A DNA stretch of 64,000 bases from Pseudomonas marincola (GCF_900116605.1 NZ_FPBC01000020.1:1-64000); one strand, 5' to 3'; counted from the first letter of the stretch, positions 42,039 to 50,830 are shown. The notes: generated by a model not told the origin, from the sequence alone. Numbers and translations: made by a program.

Positions 42039-42518
42039 ATGAAGTACTCATCAATTCTGTTACTGACCCTCGGTCTTAGTGCTGGACAAGCCTTTGCAGG
42101 CAACACCGAAGCGGGTGTTGGCGGTGCATTGGGTGGTGTTCTCGGCGCCGTTGTAGGCCAGCAGGTGGGGGGCAATACTGGCGCTACCATCGGTGCCGGT
42201 GTCGGCGGCGCAGCAGGCGGCATGGTTGGCGCAGATCGCCGCAGTCGCACAGAAGCGGCCATCGGTGGCGCTCTGGGCGGCGCGGGTGGTAACGCGATCG
42301 GCCGCAGTGTCGGCGGCACCAACGGCGGCCTGATTGGCGCAGCGCTGGGTGGCGGCGCAGGCGCAGCACTGGGTAATAACTACGGCGACGACGGCCGTCG
42401 TGATGACCGCCGAGGCTATCGCGATGACCGTCATTACTACCGTGACGACCGTCATTATCACAAGCACCACAAACACAAAGGCAAGCACAAGGGCTGGCAT
42501 CACGGCCACCGCCACTGA
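42039..42518 (+). CDS. Secreted glycine-zipper protein with His/Arg-rich tail, paralogue 1
   Basis: 159 aa. Sec signal MKYSSILLLTLGLSAGQAFAG, cleaved after AFA. Residues 22-118 are packed with GxxxG/GGxxG zipper repeats (VGGALGGVLGAVVGQQVGG, TIGAGVGGAAGGMVGA, IGGALGGAGGNAIG), which form membrane-embedded or self-associating helices. The last 40 residues are charged and histidine-rich (YYRDDRHYHKHHKHKGKHKG..HHGHRH), able to bind metals or nucleic acids. Paralogue 2 lies 153 bases downstream. Function unknown. Confidence 0.82.
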   Translation: MKYSSILLLTLGLSAGQAFAGNTEAGVGGALGGVLGAVVGQQVGGNTGATIGAGVGGAAGGMVGADRRSRTEAAIGGALGGAGGNAIGRSVGGTNGGLIGAALGGGAGAALGNNYGDDGRRDDRRGYRDDRHYYRDDRHYHKHHKHKGKHKGWHHGHRH

Positions 42519-42671
42519 TGTACTGCGCGCTGCTGATTGGCGCGGCGCAGTTGTAAGGTCATCCGACGATGATTGAATTATCTGCCTTAACCGGCGTCGA
42601 ACCTATGACTGAACAATTAATCTGCATTGCTGCACGAGCACGATGCAGCCCCTGACAACTGAGGTATGACG

Positions 42672-43091
42672 ATGCGAACTTTATTAACAGCTTTGCTTAT
42701 GAGTGCGGCGGTGAGCCCTCTGGCATTTGCCGGCGATAATGGCAGCGTTGCAGTCGGCAGCGGTGTGGGTGGTGCATTGGGCAACGTGATCGGCTCGCAA
42801 GTCGGTGGCAGCACCGGCGCGACCATTGGCTCCGGCGTCGGTGGCGCAGTCGGTGGTGCAGCAACCGCACGTGACGGCAACAAGACCGAAGCAGCCCTCG
42901 GCGGTGGCTTGGGTGCTGCGGGCGGCTCAGCGATTGGTAATTCGCTGGGCGGCAGCACAGGGTCGCTGATTGGCGCAGGCGTTGGCGGCGCGGCTGGCGG
43001 TGCGTTGGCCAACGACATTGCCGACGACAACCGCCACGACGACAACCGCGGCCACAAGAAAAACAAGCATAAGAAACACAAACATCATTGA
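42672..43091 (+). CDS. Secreted glycine-zipper protein with Lys/His-rich tail, paralogue 2
   Basis: 139 aa from ATG 42672, which is 7 bases after GAGG; an ATG two codons earlier is too close to that site. Signal MRTLLTALLMSAAVSPLAFAG, then glycine-zipper repeats (VGSGVGGALGNVIGSQVGG, TIGSGVGGAVGG, LIGAGVGGAAGGAL). The C-terminal tail is DDNRHDDNRGHKKNKHKKHKHH. The order signal-zipper-basic tail matches paralogue 1 but the sequences have diverged, so the duplication is not recent. A degenerate repeat region follows. Confidence 0.82.
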   Translation: MRTLLTALLMSAAVSPLAFAGDNGSVAVGSGVGGALGNVIGSQVGGSTGATIGSGVGGAVGGAATARDGNKTEAALGGGLGAAGGSAIGNSLGGSTGSLIGAGVGGAAGGALANDIADDNRHDDNRGHKKNKHKKHKHH

Positions 43092-43109
43092 TGCCTTGTG
43101 CTTGATGCT

Positions 43110-43324
43110 GGCCGGACGATTGTGATGACGGAAGCCGCGTCGCAGGTTTCATCATCACCTGTAAATGCAATCGATCCCAGAGGATGGTTAACCCAACGGG
43201 TAAACCGTCATGGCCATTGCGCGGCCAAAACCCGATCGCATCCGACCGGACGATTGCAATGACGGAAGCCGCATGGCGGATTCCATCCTCCGCAGGTTTC
43301 ATCACCTGTAAATGCGATTGGTCA
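43110..43324. repeat. Imperfect direct repeat enclosing a palindromic-ended element
   Basis: A block CCGGACGATTG...ATGACGGAAGCCGC then CGCAGGTTTCATC...ACCTGTAAATGC occurs at 43110-43170 and again from 43245 to 43318, about 135 bases apart. Between and within them, 43180-43290 begins GAGGATGG and ends CCATCCTC (inverted ends). It contains ACCGTCATGGCC and ATGACGGA, the same words found in the three repeats at 56470-57136, so this is a second, shorter, more degenerate member of that family. Confidence 0.75.
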
Positions 43325-43328
43325 TGGT

Positions 43329-43760
43329 CTAAACCAATATCGCCTCAAGGGCTGCCCTCAACTCTGCCAGGATTGGCACGGGGCGATTGCTTTCTCGGTC
43401 CACGAACACGTGAATGAAGCGCCCCGCTGCGCAGGCTTGTTCTTCGCCTTCCTTGAATACCGCCAACTCGTACTGCACTGAGCTGTTGCCCAGCTTGCCC
43501 ACGCGCAAGCCCAACTCGATGCGCTCTGGAAAGGCGATGGACGCGAAGTAATCGCAGCTTGAACTGACCACGAACCCGACTACATCCCCGCCATGGATAT
43601 CCAAGCCGCCCACCTCGATCAGGTAGCTGTTCACGGCGCTGTCGAAGTAGCTGTAATAGGTCACGTTATTCACATGGCCGTATATGTCGTTGTCGTGCCA
43701 ACGCGTGGTTATCGCCTGAAAACGTTTGTAGTCATCACGTAAATGTTGCGTCTGGCTCAT
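43329..43760 (-). CDS. Acyl-CoA thioesterase, 4-hydroxybenzoyl-CoA thioesterase family
   Basis: 143 aa single hotdog domain. The N-terminal TTRWHDNDIYGHVNNVTYYSYFDSAVNSY is the diagnostic motif, with the catalytic Asp in HDND.YGHVNN. It hydrolyses acyl-CoA or acyl-ACP thioesters in the cytoplasm. It is the last gene of a minus-strand group with an iron-dependent alcohol dehydrogenase (38 bases upstream) and a 3-hydroxyacyl-CoA dehydrogenase, consistent with acyl-CoA metabolism. Substrate unknown. Confidence 0.9.
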   Translation of the reverse strand: MSQTQHLRDDYKRFQAITTRWHDNDIYGHVNNVTYYSYFDSAVNSYLIEVGGLDIHGGDVVGFVVSSSCDYFASIAFPERIELGLRVGKLGNSSVQYELAVFKEGEEQACAAGRFIHVFVDRESNRPVPILAELRAALEAILV

Positions 43761-43798
43761 GAACTGTTTCCGTGGTTATGAAGGGCGACAAACTCGGC

Positions 43799-44962
43799 TC
43801 AATAAGCCGACTGGTAAATGGCCAGCGCGTGCTGTTCTGTCATCTCGCGCGGGTTATTCACCAGCAAACGCTGCTGCAACATCGCATCGGCTGCCAAGCG
43901 CGGAAGCATGTCTTGCGGCACTCCGGCTTCGCGCAGCCGCGTTGGCAGGCCGCAACGCTCGTTCAAATCTGCCAACTCGAGAATGAACTGCTCGGTCTGG
44001 TCCATCGCGCTGGCCGAACGCAGTCGATCGCCCAGCACCAGCGGGGCCAGCTCTGCATACAAGGGCGCAGCAGAGGCGGCATTGAAGCCGAGAACATGCG
44101 GCAGCACCAATGCGTTACTCAGGCCATGCGGGATGTGAAAGTGGCCGCCCAGCGGGTACGCCAGTGCATGCACCGCCGCCACAGGCGCATTGGCGAAGGC
44201 CTGACCGGCCAGGTTAGCGCCGAGCAACATGGCCTGGCGGGCGGCGAGATTGCTGCCGTTGTGCACCACTTCATCGAGATTTGCCGCGAGCAGACGCAAG
44301 GCTTCACGCGCCAGCATGTCTGACAGCGGGTTCTTTTTCAGCTTACTGGTGTACGCCTCAATCGCGTGAACCATGGCATCAATGCCCGTCGCAGCAGTGA
44401 TCGCCGGTGGCAGGCCGAGGGTCAGCTCAGCGTCGAGCAGCGCAATATCCGGGAGCAGCAGCGCCGAAACCACGCCCATCTTGGTGGTTTCACCGGTGGT
44501 AATAATGGCCACCGTGGTGACTTCCGAGCCGGTGCCGGCAGTGGTTGGCACCTGAATCAGCGGCAAACGCTGGCCTTTGGCGTTATCCACCCCAAAAATA
44601 TCATCCAGCCGCTGGGTGCTTTGCGGATGGGCAAGCAATGCCACCAGTTTGGCAACATCCATCGAGCTGCCGCCACCAAAGCCGATCACCAATTGCGCAT
44701 CAAGCGCTCTGGCCTGAGTGATCGCTTGCTCGACAATAGCTTGCGGCGGATCGGCGACGACCTGATCAAACACTTCAACCGCGACACCAGCCGCGCCGAA
44801 TCCGGGCAGGATACTGTCGAGCAAGCCGAGTTTGGTGATGCCCGGATCGGTGACGATAAACACCCGGCCGACATTACGCTCTTTGCACAGCGCCGCCAGA
44901 TTACGCGCAGCCCCCGATTCACAGATAATCCGGGCACTGGTGACAAAGTTGAATGGCTGCAT
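43799..44962 (-). CDS. Iron-containing alcohol dehydrogenase
   Basis: 387 aa, group III (Fe-ADH) dehydrogenase. The NAD-binding GGGSSMDVAKL lies near residues 96-106, then QVPTTAGTGSEVT. The metal-binding residues fall in GIDAMVHAIEAYTS (Asp and His) and the His-rich VHALAYPLGGHFHIPHG near 258-274. The alcohol or aldehyde substrate cannot be inferred. It lies between the thioesterase and the 3-hydroxyacyl-CoA dehydrogenase on the same strand. Confidence 0.92.
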   Translation of the reverse strand: MQPFNFVTSARIICESGAARNLAALCKERNVGRVFIVTDPGITKLGLLDSILPGFGAAGVAVEVFDQVVADPPQAIVEQAITQARALDAQLVIGFGGGSSMDVAKLVALLAHPQSTQRLDDIFGVDNAKGQRLPLIQVPTTAGTGSEVTTVAIITTGETTKMGVVSALLLPDIALLDAELTLGLPPAITAATGIDAMVHAIEAYTSKLKKNPLSDMLAREALRLLAANLDEVVHNGSNLAARQAMLLGANLAGQAFANAPVAAVHALAYPLGGHFHIPHGLSNALVLPHVLGFNAASAAPLYAELAPLVLGDRLRSASAMDQTEQFILELADLNERCGLPTRLREAGVPQDMLPRLAADAMLQQRLLVNNPREMTEQHALAIYQSAY

Positions 44963-45063
44963 GGCTCAGGCCTCTTTTTTATTGGCTATAGGCAACAGAC
45001 TAGCGTGTTCAGCAGGTGAGCACCCCACGCGGCGCGGCAATTGCGCCAACGCGGGGGCCAAGA

Positions 45064-46302
45064 TCAGAACTTTCGGTGCTGCACGTCGGCGAATTTTTTC
45101 TGCGCCGCCGCCAGCTGGCTAATCAGCCGGGCGGGCTTCCAGTGATCGCCCAGACAGGCTTGCAAGCTCTGCAAACGCTGCTCAATTTCGGCTACGCCCT
45201 GCTCATCTGCCCAGCTCATGGGGCCGCCGCGCTCGGCCGGGAAGCCATAACCATTGAGATAGACCAGGTCGATGTCGTGGCTGTTGGCGGCGATGTCTTC
45301 CTCAAGGATTTTCGCGCCTTCATTTACCAGCGCCAGCAGGCAGCGCTCGAGAATTTCTTCGGCACCGATCTCGCGGCGCTCGAAACCCAGCGACTCGGAA
45401 ACCTCCTGCACCAGTGCATCGACCTCGGGATCATGCTCGGCCTGACGGCTGCCTTCGGCGTAGCGGTAATAACCCATGCGTGCCTTCTGGCCAAATCGAC
45501 CGAGTTCACACAGACGATTATCAACCTGCACCGCCGGATCATCCTGGCCCTTGCCGGCGAGTTCGCGTGCCCGCCATTCCAGATCAATACCGACCACGTC
45601 GTACATCCGAAACGGGCCCATGGCGAAGCCGAAACCCTGCAACGCCGCATCGATCTGATGCGGCCATGCGCCCTCGAGCAACATCATCCGCGCCTCGCGG
45701 ACATAAGTGTGGAGCATTCGGTTGCCGATAAAACCATGGCAATTGCCTGCCACCACACTGACTTTGCCAATGCGCTGACCCAGCGCGAGGGTGGATTCCA
45801 GCACCGCAGGCGAGGTTTTCGCTCCCCGCACGATTTCGAGTAGTTTCATGATGTGCGCAGGGCTGAAGAAATGCAGGCCCAATACCGATTCCGGGCGACT
45901 GGTGACGCCGGCGATGGCGTCGATATCCAGTGCCGAAGTGTTGCTGGCCAGAATCGCGCCCGGCTTTAGCGTGGCGTCCAGCGTGCGGAAAATCTGCTGT
46001 TTGAGTTCGAGGTTTTCGTAGACCGTCTCGATCACCAGATCCACATCCGCCAGTGCCGCATATTCGCTGACCGGCGTGACGCAAGCCAGGCGCTCAGCAG
46101 ACTGCTCGGCACTGATGCGCCCCAGCTTGACGTTGTGCGCGTTGGTTTGAGCAACCACGGCGAGCGCCTGCTCAAGCATCTGCGGATTATTGTCCAGCCA
46201 CAGGACCTTGATTCCGGCGTTGGCCAGGCTCATGACGATGCCCCGCCCCATGGTTCCGGCACCAATCACAGCGGCTTGCTGCACGTTATACGCATTGCTC
46301 AT
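45064..46302 (-). CDS. 3-hydroxyacyl-CoA dehydrogenase
   Basis: 412 aa. An N-terminal Rossmann domain with the dinucleotide motif VIGAGTMGRGI at residues 12-22 is followed by the 3HCDH domain (about 190-290; GNCHGFIGNRMLHTYVREA). The catalytic His-Glu pair is in LGLHFFSPAHIMKLLEIV. The C-terminal 120 residues hold a second 3HCDH-like helical unit (ERCLLALVNEGAKILEE, FPAERGGPMSWAD). There is no enoyl-CoA hydratase domain, so this is the dehydrogenase half of a FadB-type enzyme. It oxidises L-3-hydroxyacyl-CoA to 3-ketoacyl-CoA with NAD. Confidence 0.92.
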   Translation of the reverse strand: MSNAYNVQQAAVIGAGTMGRGIVMSLANAGIKVLWLDNNPQMLEQALAVVAQTNAHNVKLGRISAEQSAERLACVTPVSEYAALADVDLVIETVYENLELKQQIFRTLDATLKPGAILASNTSALDIDAIAGVTSRPESVLGLHFFSPAHIMKLLEIVRGAKTSPAVLESTLALGQRIGKVSVVAGNCHGFIGNRMLHTYVREARMMLLEGAWPHQIDAALQGFGFAMGPFRMYDVVGIDLEWRARELAGKGQDDPAVQVDNRLCELGRFGQKARMGYYRYAEGSRQAEHDPEVDALVQEVSESLGFERREIGAEEILERCLLALVNEGAKILEEDIAANSHDIDLVYLNGYGFPAERGGPMSWADEQGVAEIEQRLQSLQACLGDHWKPARLISQLAAAQKKFADVQHRKF

Positions 46303-46502
46303 ACACAGGCCTCATCTTCAGCGAGAGTGATTCGAGATCCTCCAACCATAAGCAAGACGCCGGACTTTTAGAAATTTAGTCGTGTGATGAGCCGCATTCA
46401 GCGGATGAATAAGCTCACGCAAGGCTTATAAAAATAAACCAACTGCCCGCCGCAGGCCGAGCTAGGCTGAAGTAAGACTCAACGGGTGGTAGGAATTTGT
46501 GC

Positions 46503-46757
46503 ATGAAACCATTGAAAAATCTTTATCTGTATTTCCAGGATGGTCAGCGCCTGGCGCTTCGTTTCCCGCAACAAAGTGACGACCCGGTGGTAATCGCCCG
46601 CAGCCTGCGCAAACAACTGGAAACCCCGATGCTGAGTATTGAGGTCGATGGTGACTTGCTGATGATTCCACGCGAAAGCATCAAATATCTGCAGATATCC
46701 CCTGCTCCGCTTTCCCTGCCAGACCCGGTAATCAGAGGGGCCGAGGTGATTCAGTAG
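46503..46757 (+). CDS. Small conserved hypothetical protein
   Basis: 84 aa, mixed alpha/beta with no signal or membrane segment. It starts MKPLKNLYLYFQDGQRLAL and contains IEVDGDLLMIPRESIKYLQI, which reads like a small beta-barrel or PilZ-sized domain, without recognisable motif. AGGAA lies before ATG 46503. The stop is 11 bases from the convergent DUF3465 gene. Function unknown; coding status is supported by the ribosome site and protein-like composition. Confidence 0.65.
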   Translation: MKPLKNLYLYFQDGQRLALRFPQQSDDPVVIARSLRKQLETPMLSIEVDGDLLMIPRESIKYLQISPAPLSLPDPVIRGAEVIQ

Positions 46758-46768
46758 GCGCGATACAG

Positions 46769-47206
46769 CTATTGATAGGTTTTGCCCATATGCTGCAGCC
46801 AGCCGTCTTCATGGCGACCCCGAGGGTCGCGGTGCGTCCAGTGGATGACGCCGCCTTTATCGTTCCATTCGTATTCACCGGCAAAACCGACCGTATCGCC
46901 CTCGCGCAAACCGCTGACGCGCGGCGCCAGATCAATATTATGGGCGACCAGCACCACCGGCCCCTTATTGCCAACACGCATCAGAAAGCGCTGATGCTGC
47001 GAGCCCCGCGTATCATCCTTGAGCACCTTGATCACAACCCCCTGGCCTTGCACTTGAACATCGCTGCGCCGATCAGCGTAGGCCTGTGCAACAGCAGACT
47101 CGCCACTCGTTGGCGCGCTGCTCAGGCCGGGGATTTGTAGGCCTTGCTCTTGAGCAACAACAAAAGCCAGAGCGGCGGCCGCAATCAGGTAGATAATTTT
47201 TTTCAT
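46769..47206 (-). CDS. DUF3465 domain protein, exported
   Basis: 145 aa from ATG 47206. The N-terminus MKKIIYLIAAAALAFVVAQEQ is a signal peptide or anchor. The domain has DVQVQGQGVVIKVLKDDTRGSQHQRFLMRVG, VLVAHNIDLAPRV, GDTVGFAGEYEWNDKGGVIHWTH and PRGRHEDGWL, an OB-like pattern seen in DUF3465. The HxDP...H.DGW signature near the end suggests a binding or catalytic His set, but no activity is established. The longer upstream frame is not used. Confidence 0.82.
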   Translation of the reverse strand: MKKIIYLIAAAALAFVVAQEQGLQIPGLSSAPTSGESAVAQAYADRRSDVQVQGQGVVIKVLKDDTRGSQHQRFLMRVGNKGPVVLVAHNIDLAPRVSGLREGDTVGFAGEYEWNDKGGVIHWTHRDPRGRHEDGWLQHMGKTYQ

Positions 47207-47352
47207 AACGGCAGGGGCGCTTCCATGGCGGCTGGAGTGGGCACAAGCCCAGTTAAATATAGCCACAGTTTAACTCGAGCACGCTCAAACCAAACCAGCC
47301 ATAATTTTCGGCTAGCTATTCCTATGCGGCATTAGGGAGGTAAGCTGTCTGT

Positions 47353-48510
47353 ATGGCGACTAACCCGTACATCACGCTGCGCAACACCGATGGCACTGAC
47401 GCCACACCAGACGTCAGCGAAACACTGTGCGTGGGCGGCGACTGGACGCTGGCCAATTACGCCGATCTTGAAGCGCAGGTGGAAACCTTCAAGCATCAGC
47501 TCAAGGACGATGCACCGGTAGACTTGGGCGCACTCAGCGAACTCGACACCGCCGGCGCGGCGGTGCTGGTCGAGTTGCTCGGCGAAAAACGTCTGGATGC
47601 ACTGGAACAGGAATCGCCCAATCTGGCGCCGGAGCGGCGCAGCCTCCTGCAAAACGTCGGCAAGGCCATCACCGAGTCACGCCGGACACCACCGCCGCCG
47701 CCACCCAACTCGCTGAAAGAGTTCTTGTCGCATATCGGTGTTGCCGTCGAAGACTTCGGCAACAAGGCCGTGCAGCTCATTGGCTTTTTTGGCCTGACGC
47801 TTTCGACAATGATCCATGTTTTGCTCCGGCCCAAGCGCTGGCGCATGACTTCACTGACCGCCAACATTGAGCAAATCGGCCTCAACGCGGTACCGATTGT
47901 GGCTCTGCTCACCTTTCTGGTGGGCGCGGTCGTGGCGTTTCTGGGCGCCACGATTCTCTCCGACTTCGGCGCCAGCATTTACACGGTGAATCTGGTGGCC
48001 TTCTCGTTTTTACGCGAGTTTGGTGTGCTGCTGACGGCGATTCTGATTGCGGGGCGAACGGCCAGCGCCTTCACCGCACAAATTGGTTCGATGAAGGCCA
48101 ACGAAGAGATCGACGCCCTGCGCACGCTGGGGCTCAGCCCAATCAAACTGCTGGTATTACCGCGGGTTTATGCACTGCTGATCACGCTACCGATTCTGAC
48201 CTTTATTGCCATGATCTGCGGCATCGTCGGCGGCGCCGTGGTCTGCTCGCTGGCGCTGAATATCTCGGTGACCACTTACGTCACCATGCTGCATGAAAAT
48301 ATCGAGGTCCGGCACTTCTTCGTCGGCATGGTCAAAGCCCCGGTGTTTGCCATGCTGATTGCGGTCATCGGCTGTCTGGAAGGTTTCAAGGTTACCGGCA
48401 GCGCGCAATCTGTCGGTGAGCGCACCACCTCAAGCGTGGTCCAGTCGATTTTCGTGGTGATCCTGTTGGATGCGATATTTGCCCTGTTTTGCGTAGAGAT
48501 GGGCTGGTAA
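47353..48510 (+). CDS. MCE-system ABC transporter permease with N-terminal STAS domain (MlaE family)
   Basis: 385 aa. Residues 1-110 form a STAS-like domain (LSELDTAGAAVLVELLG), then a Pro run at about residues 116-121, then an MlaE permease (about 135-385) with 5-6 helices. Typical MlaE motifs are NIEQIGLNAVPIVALLTFLVGAVV and TAFTAQIGSMKANEEIDALRTLG. It forms the inner-membrane channel of a phospholipid-type transporter. GGGAGG stands 12 bases before ATG 47353. It is the first of four coupled genes; its stop overlaps the ATPase start by one base. In the canonical mla operon the STAS protein (MlaB) is separate; here it is fused. Confidence 0.92.
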   Translation: MATNPYITLRNTDGTDATPDVSETLCVGGDWTLANYADLEAQVETFKHQLKDDAPVDLGALSELDTAGAAVLVELLGEKRLDALEQESPNLAPERRSLLQNVGKAITESRRTPPPPPPNSLKEFLSHIGVAVEDFGNKAVQLIGFFGLTLSTMIHVLLRPKRWRMTSLTANIEQIGLNAVPIVALLTFLVGAVVAFLGATILSDFGASIYTVNLVAFSFLREFGVLLTAILIAGRTASAFTAQIGSMKANEEIDALRTLGLSPIKLLVLPRVYALLITLPILTFIAMICGIVGGAVVCSLALNISVTTYVTMLHENIEVRHFFVGMVKAPVFAMLIAVIGCLEGFKVTGSAQSVGERTTSSVVQSIFVVILLDAIFALFCVEMGW

Positions 48511-49295
48511 TGACTGAAGCCATCATTGAAGTCCGCGACCTGTGTAATCGCTTCGGCACGCAAACCGTGCACGAAGGCTTGCAGCTCGACCTGTATAAAG
48601 GTGAAGTGCTCGGCGTCGTTGGCGGCTCGGGCACCGGTAAGTCGGTATTGTTGCGCTCGATAGTCGGCCTGCGCGAGCCAACGGCCGGGAATATCCACGT
48701 ATTTGGCAAAGAATTGCTGAGCCTTGACGCCACTGAGCGCTCTGCAATCGAGCGCCGCTTTGGGGTGCTGTATCAGCGCGGCGCGTTGTTTTCATCGCTC
48801 ACAGTGACCGAAAACATTGCCCTGCCATTAATCGAACACACCAAACTCAGCCGCGCCTCGGCTGAAAAGTTGGCGCGGGTCAAAATCGCGTTGGTCGGCC
48901 TGCCGTGTATTACCGGTGAGAAGTACCCGTCTGAATTGTCTGGTGGCATGGTTAAACGTGTGGCGCTGGCCCGTGCGCTGGCGCTGGAACCGGACATACT
49001 GTTTCTTGATGAGCCCACTGCCGGGCTCGACCCGATTGGCGCCGCTGCGTTCGATCAACTGATTCTGACGCTGCGCAACGCACTGGGTTTGAGTGTGTTT
49101 CTGGTCACTCACGACCTCGACACGCTCTATACCATCTGCGATCGCGTTGCCGTGCTATCGCAAAAACGCGTTCTGGTGGCTGACAGCCTGGAGGTTGTCG
49201 CCGCTACCGACGATGCCTGGATACGCGAATACTTTCACGGCCCACGCGGACGCGCAGCCGAACAAGCCGCCAGCAAAGCATTTGGGAGCCTATAA
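48510..49295 (+). CDS. MCE-system ABC transporter ATP-binding protein (MlaF family)
   Basis: 261 aa. Walker A GGSGTGKS is at residues 38-45, the Q-loop in LYQRGALFSSLTV, signature LSGGM, Walker B ILFLDEP and the D-loop AGLDP. Switch His is in LVTHDLDTLY. The LSGGMVKRVALARA segment is typical of MlaF. It powers the permease encoded just before it (TAATG overlap). It ends directly at the MCE gene. Confidence 0.94.
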   Translation: MTEAIIEVRDLCNRFGTQTVHEGLQLDLYKGEVLGVVGGSGTGKSVLLRSIVGLREPTAGNIHVFGKELLSLDATERSAIERRFGVLYQRGALFSSLTVTENIALPLIEHTKLSRASAEKLARVKIALVGLPCITGEKYPSELSGGMVKRVALARALALEPDILFLDEPTAGLDPIGAAAFDQLILTLRNALGLSVFLVTHDLDTLYTICDRVAVLSQKRVLVADSLEVVAATDDAWIREYFHGPRGRAAEQAASKAFGSL

Positions 49296-50213
49296 ATGGA
49301 ACCGCGAGCCCACCACGTACTCATCGGGTTTTTTACGCTTGTCACCGTCGGTGCTGCCCTGATCTTCGCCTTGTGGCTGAGCAAGAGTTCAGCGGATCAG
49401 GAATATCACCAGTATGAAGTGATCTTCAAAGAGGCAGTTACGGGGCTGAGCAAAGGCAGCTCAGTGCAGTACAGCGGCATCAACGTTGGCGACGTACTCA
49501 AGCTGAGCCTCGACCCGAAAGACCCACGCAAGGTACGCGCCCTGATTCGCGTTGCCAGCGACACCCCGGTTAAAGAGAACACCCGCGCCAAGCTCTCACT
49601 GACCGGCGTTACTGGCACTGCGGTGATACAGCTCAATGGCGGTACGCCGAGCAGCCCGTTGCTGATTGGCAAAGGCGGCGACATCCCGACGATTGAGGCA
49701 GACCGTTCGCCACTGGCCAGTTTGCTGGCCAACGGCGAGGATGTGGTTTTCAACATCAATCATCTGATCACGCAGGCCAATCATTTATTCTCGGACGACA
49801 ACATCGAGCGCGTCGGCAAGACCCTCGACAATATTGCCCAAGCCACCACTTCGATCTCGGACCAACGCGACCAGCTCAACATCACGCTCAAGCACATTGG
49901 CGATGCCAGCGCCGAAGCCGTAAACCTGATGCGCACCACCAATCAGTTGATGGATGAACAAGGCCGCGAAGTGTTCGGTAATGTCGAGCGCATCACCGCA
50001 TCGCTCGAAGAGAGCAGCGATACCATCGCCGCCATGCTTCAAACCAATCAGCAGGCGCTTAACAACGGCATGCAGGGTGTCAGCCAGCTAGGCCCGGCCA
50101 TCAGCGAATTACGTGAAACCCTCAGTGTGCTGCGCTCGTTCTCCCGCAAACTGGAAGAAGATCCGGGCGGCTACTTGCTGCGCAGTGAATCCATCAAGGA
50201 ATTTCAACCATGA
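49296..50213 (+). CDS. MCE-domain substrate-binding protein (MlaD family)
   Basis: 305 aa. A single N-terminal membrane anchor (residues 7-27, HVLIGFFTLVTVGAALIFAL) precedes an MCE domain (about 38-120; VIFKEAVTGLSKGSSVQYSGINVGDVLKL). A long helical, coiled-coil-prone C-terminal tail (about 145-300) would form a tube or tether in the periplasm. MCE proteins are hexameric rings that carry lipids across the periplasm. Its start codon follows the ATPase stop directly, and its end overlaps the lipoprotein gene by 4 bases. Confidence 0.93.
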   Translation: MEPRAHHVLIGFFTLVTVGAALIFALWLSKSSADQEYHQYEVIFKEAVTGLSKGSSVQYSGINVGDVLKLSLDPKDPRKVRALIRVASDTPVKENTRAKLSLTGVTGTAVIQLNGGTPSSPLLIGKGGDIPTIEADRSPLASLLANGEDVVFNINHLITQANHLFSDDNIERVGKTLDNIAQATTSISDQRDQLNITLKHIGDASAEAVNLMRTTNQLMDEQGREVFGNVERITASLEESSDTIAAMLQTNQQALNNGMQGVSQLGPAISELRETLSVLRSFSRKLEEDPGGYLLRSESIKEFQP

Positions 50214-50830
50214 CTCGCACGCACGCCTTTATCGCCCTGCTGCTGACCACATTGCTCAGCGGTTGCTCGATCCTGCCCAAAAGCGAACCACTCAATGTGT
50301 ATCGCCTGCCAGCGGCGCCGTTCGAGCGCTACACCGGCACCGGACAAACGGCCTGGACACTGCAAGTGGATCGTCCGCAAAGCTCGCAAACGCTCGACAG
50401 CACGCGCATTGCGGTACTGCCGCAGGGCAATGAAATAAGTGCCTATAAAGGCGCGCGCTGGAGCGACCGGGCACCGCAGTTGCTGCGCGACCGGATCATT
50501 GCCGGGATGCTTGATGATGGCCGCATACGTGCGGTGAGCAGCGATGACAACCGCCTGCAAACCGACCTGCAACTGAGCAGCGATTTGCGCGCATTTCAGA
50601 GCGAATACCACGCTGGCAAACCGCAAGCACATGTAGTTCTGGATGTGCGCCTGGTGCGTCGTGACAGCCAGACCATCCTCGAGCAAAAACGCTTTGAGGT
50701 GCGTGAAGATGCAGCAGACACTTCGGTTCCAGCGGTTGTCAGCGCGTTCGGTAAAGCCTCAGACCAGTTAACGCGGGAAGTCATGGCATGGAGCCTCAAA
50801 CAGGGCCAGAGCAAGGCATTGCGCCCATAG
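50210..50830 (+). CDS. ABC-type transport auxiliary lipoprotein (PqiC-like)
   Basis: 206 aa. Lipoprotein signal MTRTHAFIALLLTTLLSGCS with lipobox LSGC. The mature part fits the ABC_trans_aux/PqiC family: LNVYRLPA near the start, the TRIAVLPQGNEISAYKGARWSDRAPQLLRDRI block, and VVLDVRLVRR later. It should sit on the inner face of the outer membrane as the docking end of the MCE transporter. It closes the operon (ATGA overlap with the MCE gene). Confidence 0.9.
   Translation: MTRTHAFIALLLTTLLSGCSILPKSEPLNVYRLPAAPFERYTGTGQTAWTLQVDRPQSSQTLDSTRIAVLPQGNEISAYKGARWSDRAPQLLRDRIIAGMLDDGRIRAVSSDDNRLQTDLQLSSDLRAFQSEYHAGKPQAHVVLDVRLVRRDSQTILEQKRFEVREDAADTSVPAVVSAFGKASDQLTREVMAWSLKQGQSKALRP

Noticed and set aside
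42039..42518. Bacteriocin reading of the glycine-zipper proteins
   Set aside because: No immunity gene, double-glycine leader or secretion system nearby; a standard Sec signal is present.
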